Of a DNA stretch of 64,000 nucleotides, positions 57,300-64,000 are shown piece after piece. Made by a program: the position numbers and the translations under genes. Origin of the DNA: Rhyzopertha dominica (lineage: Eukaryota; Arthropoda; Insecta; Coleoptera; Bostrichidae); contig QCXZ01000041.1 of the NCBI GenBank assembly GCA_025024175.1, positions 48,975,786-49,039,785 on the forward strand. The letters are read 5' to 3'. The first letter of the stretch is position 1, and each line of letters starts with the position of its first letter. Under the pieces are notes generated by a model, which was not told the DNA's origin, did not search any database, and saw nothing but the letters and a program-made list of their open reading frames with translations.

Positions 57300-58530
57300 T
57301 TTCTTTGTCTAATTTGACAAATTCATTGTAAAATTCTGTATAAAAATGCCTTTGCACTATTTTCGTATCTTTCGAAATAAAGTTTTTAAATTCCAGAATT
57401 CTGACTTTTGGCCTCTAGCGCTGAAATGAAGCATTATGCAGAAAATCTTTTTGATTTTGTCTAATGAACTGTGCTCAAAAATTCGACCCGGAAATATTAA
57501 ATCTTACTGTTACCGAGATACCCCGGAAAACACGAATTTTGGACAGGTTAGATAGTGCATTATTTTCAAGATTTGTAGATCTGTAAGAAAGTAGCAAAAT
57601 TTAAACCGAATACTAAGTTTGGGCTGTTCTATCAGTTATACAATAATAAAATAAATAAAATCTGTCGTTGTGTCCCGAACACATCGTCAGTCTAACACTT
57701 CCTGCAATCTCAACTATTTATAGTCCATCAATCAAGCGAAGTCGTCTTTTATTGCCAGGTGATAACTCGCCTATTACCTTTCACTACAAAGCAACGAATT
57801 AGCGGAGCCGAAACTGAAAATTAACACGAAATAAAACAACAGTTTATACAGCGCCGAGTCAATTTATCTAACTGGACTCCAGAAGTTTCTCCTTATTTAT
57901 ATCCTGGATTACCACATAAAGCGCGCATTTGCATTTGCCCGATGCACGCCGATGAAAGTGTGTGCAACCACTTGAAATACTGTGATGACAGCCCACGAGA
58001 GATGAACAACGCACCATCGCATATGAAATAAGGTCGGAACCATACGTTCCACGTTTGAGGTTACTAGAGCTGCAGACTGATACTATAAAAGCGGTAAATA
58101 GCATAAAAATGCTAATGGCGATATAAATCATGCAATCGAGGCTCTAATGGGCGAGACACAGAACGAAACGCAGAAAAGAAACGCAATGTTCCGGCTGTCT
58201 TCTTAACCTAGACATCATTCCACGGGCCTTTTTTGCGATGCGTAAGCTAATTAAGCAATTAGCATGTGTGAGTAAACAGACGGCAGGCACAAGCTTTCCA
58301 AATCCCACACTGGTGTAACTCAATCGATTCTACAAGAAATTACAGCAGACTTCTACTAATGTAAGGTAATCTTGATAACTGATATTGAGAAAATCACTAC
58401 AAAATTCAGTATAAAAATCAATTTGGAATGTTTTATCAAAAAATTTTGTCATTAGAAAACTCCAAAAGTTGTTTCTTTGTATAACATTCCTTAAAATATA
58501 AGTTAACTGCTTATATTATTTAACTCAGAA
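57300..58530. other. No gene recognised
   Basis: AT-rich; chance frames only. Confidence 0.4.
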
Positions 58531-58539
58531 AAAAAACAA

Positions 58540-58970
58540 TCCATCCAGGAAAAGTTTTTAAACTGTACAAAGAATTCAAGAAATATAACACTGATTATTA
58601 TCGGGAAGCCTTCAATAGTCAGAAACCAAGGGTAAAATCTTTAATTAATTCTGCACATCGTTTGTATTTGGAGGAAGTTGAGAGAGTTGTGTACGAGGAT
58701 CCAAGAAAGCTTTGGGCCTATGGTAAAGCAAAAGGGATCAACTTGCATACCTGGTCTGATGAAATACAACAACAACGAACTGTCTTAGTCAAATGCAATT
58801 GTCAATGCACTCAAGGAATTCTTTATGAGTGTGTATACTGATCCTAAACCAGGTGTTTCGAATTCAACTTGTAGGTACTCTTCTTTAAAGCATATCTCTG
58901 AAGAAGAAGTAGGTTGCGATTCACAGAGAATATTTGATAGCGGAACGTTGGTGCAGTGGCGTAGTGCAGA
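58540..58970 (+). pseudogene. Non-LTR retrotransposon ORF2 fragment
   Basis: Reads YKEFKKYNTDYYREAFNSQK, then RVKSLINSAHRLYLEEVER, EDPRKLWAYGKAKG, a segment like the linker between endonuclease and RT of Jockey/CR1-type ORF2 proteins (the DPxxFWxY motif). A frameshift follows (FFMSVYTDPKPG), then the fragment ends. Confidence 0.5.
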
Positions 58971-61099
58971 TTTTTAGCTATTAATTTTCTGGGATATCCA
59001 GGATTTTAAGCTGGCTACGAGTAACATACCGTCTTATTTGGTTATTTTGGGTTGAATGTGAAATATTTAGATCTTTGGAGCTTTAGAATTTGGATGATAT
59101 TTATCCCATGCATTTTGGGGATTTTTCACTGACCTTACCATAAAATCGCATCTATGTAATTGTGACTCAAAGATATTCCGCCGATCTGCAATGAATCATT
59201 TTGTTTTATTTCAATATTACATAAATTCTGAAGATATCTCTTCGACGAATCCTTAAGGCCATTGGATTAGGGAAAACTGGTCAAATTTGCTCCATTTTTG
59301 GACCAATTACTAATTTTAAGCCGATCGAACATTCGAGAAACGGATTGCTTCTTTTTTGCTGAGCTCGATCGTCGTTTCTCTCCGTCCTTTTTGGAATCTC
59401 TGAATTCCGATCGCTAACGGTTGAGTACACCTTTTTTATGCACGTTGTTTACCTGGAACTTTACATTAAAGTTAATGTGTCAGCTATTCTAAAATATCGG
59501 ACTTTTATAAACTAGGTATTCATTTTGCAATAAATATTGTCGTAGATTACTTACCATTCTATTTCGTAAGTAGAAATATCGGTATTCAGGAAGAACTAAT
59601 TTAACGATTTTCAAGACATCCGTAATTCTTTATCTTATAGATCCTCTTATTGGCTGCCCGCAATCATAAGGCCTGAAATAGCGAAGACATATAAATATAA
59701 AAAATATAGCATCAGTAATGCGTGCTTACCTATTGTGTTTGATTTATCTACGATTTGGTAATAGGTTCATTAAGTATATTGTTTTGCGTATGTACATACT
59801 TACCTTAAATCAATTCTCACATTATTATATACTTACTGAAACTCTGGTACCTTCTATTTGGCTTGTTGGTAAATCTATGTTTGGTAATTCGATGGGTTTC
59901 CTATTATACTTTGGAATATGCTGTAAAATTACCTAGCGCTTATTTATATAAATTTGTAACTAGTTCTTGAAAAGAATCCATCCCTTCTCCACTGATCACT
60001 CAACACTACTTGCTCTTTCATGAACATCTTCAGGTAGAAGCAAAAGAGGGCGTAACACATCTCGATAACTTGTAGATCTTTCATCTACTGGAACAGATTA
60101 AAACTGGAAATGTATTGTGTATACATAATGTATATTCCAATATTGTAGTGTAAATACTCTATGTAGCTGAAACACTCAAATAAAACAACTACTGGATGGA
60201 GTGTTGTCATACTACAGTATGACTTGCCGTCACCGTTTTACTTTTTTTATGTTTATTAGAAATTCATAGTGAAAAATATCCCACCATATGGACCATCGGA
60301 CAAAAAGGTGTTTGGTATTGCTGACGATAACGCTAGTAAAGAATATCTGGTAACCACAATACCTAGATATTGAAGGCAAGTTTTCTCCATTTCGTTTCTC
60401 TTTCATCTACTTCATATGCTGCTCATGAGTAACCACCATCCACAAGCATTTACAGTTCCTATCAAAAAATGATTTACAGACATCCCGCTCTCATTAACAT
60501 ATCACGCTCAGGGGCTCGTTAGGTATATCTCTCTCGCTTCTAAGCCGAATCTAAACTATGATCTAGGTAGGCCACGGTCAAAACAGTTGAAAGTCTCGAC
60601 CACATACCGACGTAATGAAAGAGAAAAAGGATCCGTCGTGATTCACCGAGGAAAAATTCCGAGCGGTGACATCGCACAAAAGCTGCTTCCATACGGTTTA
60701 TCTGTGTGGCGTGCATCGGTATACCTACCCACTTAATTCAATTACAAATTATGCCGGACGAAATCGGGAGTGTTGCGATCTGGCAGGCGATGCAGGAGAA
60801 GGAACGTCTTAATGCCACATTCAGACGTCGCGATAAATATTCAGATGATGTCCGCCGTTTCGGGTTCCGTACGCGCGCGCCTGAATTTTTTCAGCCTCGG
60901 TCACACGCGGCTGGTTAATTCCACTTACTGTGGGCTTGTGAAATTAAAACTGCTCTTTAGGTGCTAGATGACTACTTTGATCGTCCGAAAATTCGAGTTC
61001 CTTCAACATTGTTAACATACAAGACACAGATACATATAAAATCCATAGTGGGTACGAGGGCTGGTCTCTTTTCTTGAGCCCAGTAAAGAAAACTCATTC
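58971..61099. other. No gene recognised
   Basis: A 70-codon frame at 60706-60918 has an unusually high GC content for this region but no recognisable domain. Confidence 0.4.
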
Positions 61100-61602
61100 T
61101 TAATTTTTTTTTTCAAAATGCTCTCCTCTACAATCTATACATTTCTGCATGCATTTGAACCATTCATCAAAACATTTTTCCAGTCTTCTGGAGTTAAGAT
61201 ATTTGCCTCAGTTTTAAACGGGTCGACAGCTTCTTCTGCTGTTGTAAAACGGAATCCACGCAATTTATCCTTCACTTTAGGGAACAACTAATTATTCAAT
61301 ATCTTAGGCATTAAAATTCGTTTGTTCTAGCCCTGTATGAGCTCGACAACTGTCATGATGAAGTATGATTCTTCCTTTTGGTCGCTTTTCTCTAACAGCG
61401 TGAAATACTTGTGGCAAGCTAACTGTAGTACACCATTCGAAATTAACCGTACTACGATCCTCTGCAGCTATAGTTGACACATGCCCAGTAATTCCAAAAA
61501 ATGTAGGAACCATCTTTTTATACGAGGGTGAATGCTTTCAGCGTCCATAATATTTTGTCGGAAAGATCGCTGTCTCTTGAAAACACTGACAAAAAGTTAT
61601 AA

Positions 61603-61642
61603 GTCTGACGTTTCGATTACACCTGTAATCTTTGTCAAAGAC
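61603..61642 (-). ncRNA. Degenerate hammerhead motif downstream of the Penelope-like endonuclease
   Basis: On the minus strand: stem I GTCT/AGAC, core TTGACAA (G8 changed to A), one unpaired A, stem II GATTAC-AGGT-GTAATC (perfect six pairs), GAAA (61614-61611), palindromic ACGT stem III, H17 = C. The position 3' of the endonuclease fits a Penelope-like element end. The G8 change would be expected to cripple catalysis. Confidence 0.55.
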
Positions 61643-61777
61643 GAAGAACCTCAAAATTTGCCTGACGCAAGTTCAAACAAAATTTTGAAAGTGAATAAAC
61701 AAATCACCCAGGAAGCCAGGCGTCATAGAAACAACGTGCCAACCTGATAAAAAAGAATCTAACGACGAAAAAGATAA

Positions 61778-62766
61778 CTATAAAATAGCCTTCCAAATGT
61801 CCCATAACTCATAATTTCCACAATCCCTATTAAAATTATTAGTATTCCTACAAATTTCTATTGCTTCTTTTATCAGACGTTTGTGATAATATTTTTCTCT
61901 ATGTAAAATTTTCGTTTTATCAAAGTCAATCATGTGTTTAGTTAAATATGAGTGTTCAGCTACGGAAGATTTATCTATCTGTTGCAGCCTAGTAGCACGT
62001 ATGTGTTCTTTCAAACGCGTACCTACTTTTCTTTTAGTTTGACCTATGTAACACTTGCCGCAAGAACATGTAATTTTGTAAACACCTTCACTCTAAATGT
62101 ACTTTATCTTTAGTAGAACTTAAAATTTTATCTAAATTATTATGTGTACTATCAACAACTAAAATATCGTGTTTTCTAAGCATCCTCTTTAATTTTTCCG
62201 AAAGGTCTTGTACATAAGGCAAACTCAACTTCAATTTATTTTGTCCTGGCTGAGAATTTACTTGATTTGGATGAGCACTTTTATTAAAAACTGACCAAAT
62301 ATTCTTATTGCTATAACCATTTCTCATTAGCGCTGATTTAAGATGATATATTTCTTTTCGTAAAGAACTTTCGTCTGATATCCTAACAAATAACGTCCTT
62401 ATAAAACTATTCTTTTGAGAGGGAGGGTGGTGAGATGTGGCATGTAAATATCTGACTGTGTGTTAGTTTTCTGTAAACCTTGTGTCCTAACTGTTCAGTG
62501 TTTATTCTGTAAATTTGGACATCCAAAAAAGGTAAACTACCATTCCTTTCTAACTCCATAATAAATTTTATGTCAGGATTTTGTCTGTTCAAATAATTTA
62601 GAAACCTACCTATCTCAACTATACCGTGGGGCCAAATAACAAAAGTGTCATCTACGTACCTATACCAACATGTTGGCTTAAACTGAAAACAGTTTATCGC
62701 TACCTGTTCAAAATTTTCCATAAATAAATTGGCTACTACAGGACTTGGCGTGAACCCATTGCACAA
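61778..62766 (-). pseudogene. Penelope-like RT and GIY-YIG endonuclease
   Basis: RT part (62766-62407): FTPSPVVANLFMENFEQVA, then CWYRYVDDTFVIWPHG with the catalytic YVDD intact, and RNGSLPFLDVQIYR. Linker (62327-62088): KLKLSLPYVQDLSEKLKRML. After one frameshift near 62094 the endonuclease reads EGVYKITCSCGKCYIGQTKR, VGTRLKEHIRATR, then HMIDFDKTKILHREKYYHKR and LIKEAIEI with the catalytic Glu. Missing the N-terminal RT and carrying frameshifts, so inactive. Confidence 0.7.
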
Positions 62767-63240
62767 CCTGATTTTTATTCATAAAAATTATCGTTCCATA
62801 AGAAATTCTTTTCATTCTCGAACACCCAAACTGCCGATTGTTGTTTCTTTTCGGGATTATTGCAGTAGATCCAGCTTTCGTCACCTGTAATGATGTTGTA
62901 CACTAAATAGGATGCACCATTATTGAAGCGATCCAAGGTAGATCTACACCAATTTACGCGAGACTCTTTTTGACCTGCAGTCAAATTGTGTGGTATCCAA
63001 CGAGCACACAGTTTCCTTACTTGTAAATGTTCGCGCAGAATTGTGTTGATTACTTTCACACCAATCCCAAGAGCTGCCTAAATTGTTTGCACCGTAACAA
63101 GCCGATCTTTTTCTACCAAGCGCCGAAGCGACGTTTTCTTCAGTAACAGCAGTTTTTGGCTTAGGGGTACGAAATTCGTATTTTAGATGATGCTGGCCTC
63201 GCTGAAGTTCGTTGTTCCAACGTTTTATTGTAGCCTAGCA

Positions 63241-64000
63241 GGTGCTTCATTTCGTTGAAACATTCTTGGCGCACACACAAGTCAAATAAAATTATGCTTC
63301 AAACTAAATTTGCTTTAGGGAACGCATATTAAGAGACAGAAAATAGTATCTTACCCAAGAAGAAGTTGCGAAATGACAGCAAATAGTTAGTATAACTGTT
63401 CACAACAACAGTTTATGTTTATGTTTTTGGTGAAATAAACATATCAAAAACTTCTTTAAAAAGTATCTTGCAGTAACTTTCTGAGACTAGCAGCTGTTAT
63501 TAAAAAGGCGCGTCATCTCTCCCATCCTATCTCCTAGAAACATCAAAAAAGGGACAAGTTGATATACATTCCAAGCAACGTTCTCTGTCGTCTTAGCGAT
63601 AAACGGCATGCTAATGAGCCGGTTTTTTTAGTATCACGAACTACCTGCCAACCGGAAACGGAAGTTCTTTATTAAAAGTACGTTAAAGTGTACTTGCAAC
63701 CGCCATTCTGCGGTAACCAAGCAATAATTTTTCTCTCTAAGCATCTCTTTCAATCGGGGGACCATTAAAATTCTCAAAGTATGTCGAACAAAGTAATAAT
63801 ATATGGAGACTTCCTCTCTCGTGTAAAGACTGCTGTTCATACGCCAAGCGCATGGAAATTGAAGTTTCATACCTCCGTAAATTACAATACTACAACATGC
63901 CACTTGTTCAATTCTGCAACAAAATGTAAAAAAGCGATTGTGATTAAAATTGCTATTTATTACGCGTTGCCAGACGGTAATAAAAAATATAAACACGTAG
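63241..64000. other. No gene recognised
   Basis: A 120-codon minus-strand frame (63634-63996) has no recognisable domain or codon pattern; I treat it as chance. Confidence 0.4.

Larger units (their letters stand above)
61545..62775 (-). mobile_element. 5'-truncated Penelope-like element nested in a mariner
   Basis: Reads leftwards: the C-terminal half of the reverse transcriptase, a linker, a GIY-YIG endonuclease, then a hammerhead motif at 61603-61642. It begins abruptly within RT at about 62775, as expected for 5' truncation during target-primed insertion. It separates the two halves of a mariner transposase, so it is younger than that mariner. Confidence 0.7.
61105..63240 (-). pseudogene. 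DD34D mariner transposase split by a Penelope-like insertion
   Basis: The N-terminal half lies at 63240-62815: WNNELQRGQHHLKYEF, then KLCARWIPHNLTAGQKESRV and YNIITGDESWIYCNNPEKK with the first catalytic Asp, ending QSAVWVFENEK. The protein resumes at about 61513: MVPTFFGITGHVSTIAAEDR, ILHHDSCRAHT (second Asp), and ends near 61105 with LEKCFDEWFKCMQKCID. The intervening 1.3 kb is a Penelope-like element. Both halves also carry stops. Confidence 0.7.

Noticed and set aside
58751..58765. CTGATGAAA sequence
   Set aside because: It lies in a non-LTR coding remnant and lacks stem II and stem I.
63634..63996. 120-codon minus-strand frame
   Set aside because: No recognisable domain, no clear start context, and AT-rich composition with many Phe/Tyr/Ile as in random AT-rich DNA.
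1..64000. CRISPR arrays, bacterial operons, tRNA or rRNA genes
   Set aside because: No regularly spaced short repeats, no prokaryotic gene organisation, and no A/B-box or rRNA core sequence was recognised on either strand.

Overview
The window looks like draft-quality insect genomic DNA (scattered N calls, AT-rich). A beetle or similar lineage is plausible, but the sequence alone does not settle the order. The only cellular gene I can support is the formin DAAM (dishevelled-associated activator of morphogenesis). It lies on the + strand in six recognisable coding exons from 5956 to 33173, with GT-AG boundaries that keep the frame throughout. The exons give 1097 codons covering the GTPase-binding/DID region, a coiled coil, a short proline-rich FH1, the whole FH2 domain and a C-terminal DAD. 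Only the short N-terminal exon, about 20 residues by comparison with other DAAM proteins, is not found here.

Everything else that is recognisable is mobile DNA, in the DAAM introns and in the 30 kb downstream. Cut-and-paste elements of the IS630-Tc1-mariner group dominate. One DD41D-type element (8077-10252) has an open 379-codon transposase and 425-bp terminal inverted repeats. Three more DD41D-like families are decayed (3500-4684 and 20895-21860; 29101-31235; 33548-35908), and there is a remnant at 57075-57260. Two copies of a DD37E-type transposase (18.1-19.1 kb and 47.9-48.7 kb), three DD34D-like mariner pseudogenes (25.1-25.9, 53.6-54.4, 61.1-63.2 kb) and other Tc1/mariner pseudogenes (43.4 and 52 kb) complete this class. 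Retroelements include Penelope-like elements (4.8-5.6 kb, the 36468-37702 palindrome, and 61.5-62.8 kb inserted inside a mariner) and several non-LTR fragments. A fold-back element with THAP-like ends lies at 42080-43222.

The most interesting layer is RNA. Hammerhead ribozyme cores occur in two classes. Three copies of a near-ideal hammerhead (41.2, 44.5 and 44.9 kb) sit in a repeat with a unit of about 353 bp, apparently circularly permuted between copies, with a palindromic stem III. This is the architecture of a retrozyme, a non-autonomous element copied through a self-cleaving circular RNA. A second class, with one extra unpaired base before stem II, is tied to Penelope-like sequence (36.5, 37.6, 61.6 kb) and to a 126-bp insertion with a 12-bp target duplication inside a mariner-type element (29.7 kb), with a relative at 16.9 kb.

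Downstream of DAAM (33.5-64 kb) I recognise no cellular gene. The first 182 bases hold the start of a gene or element-borne protein that runs off the left edge.
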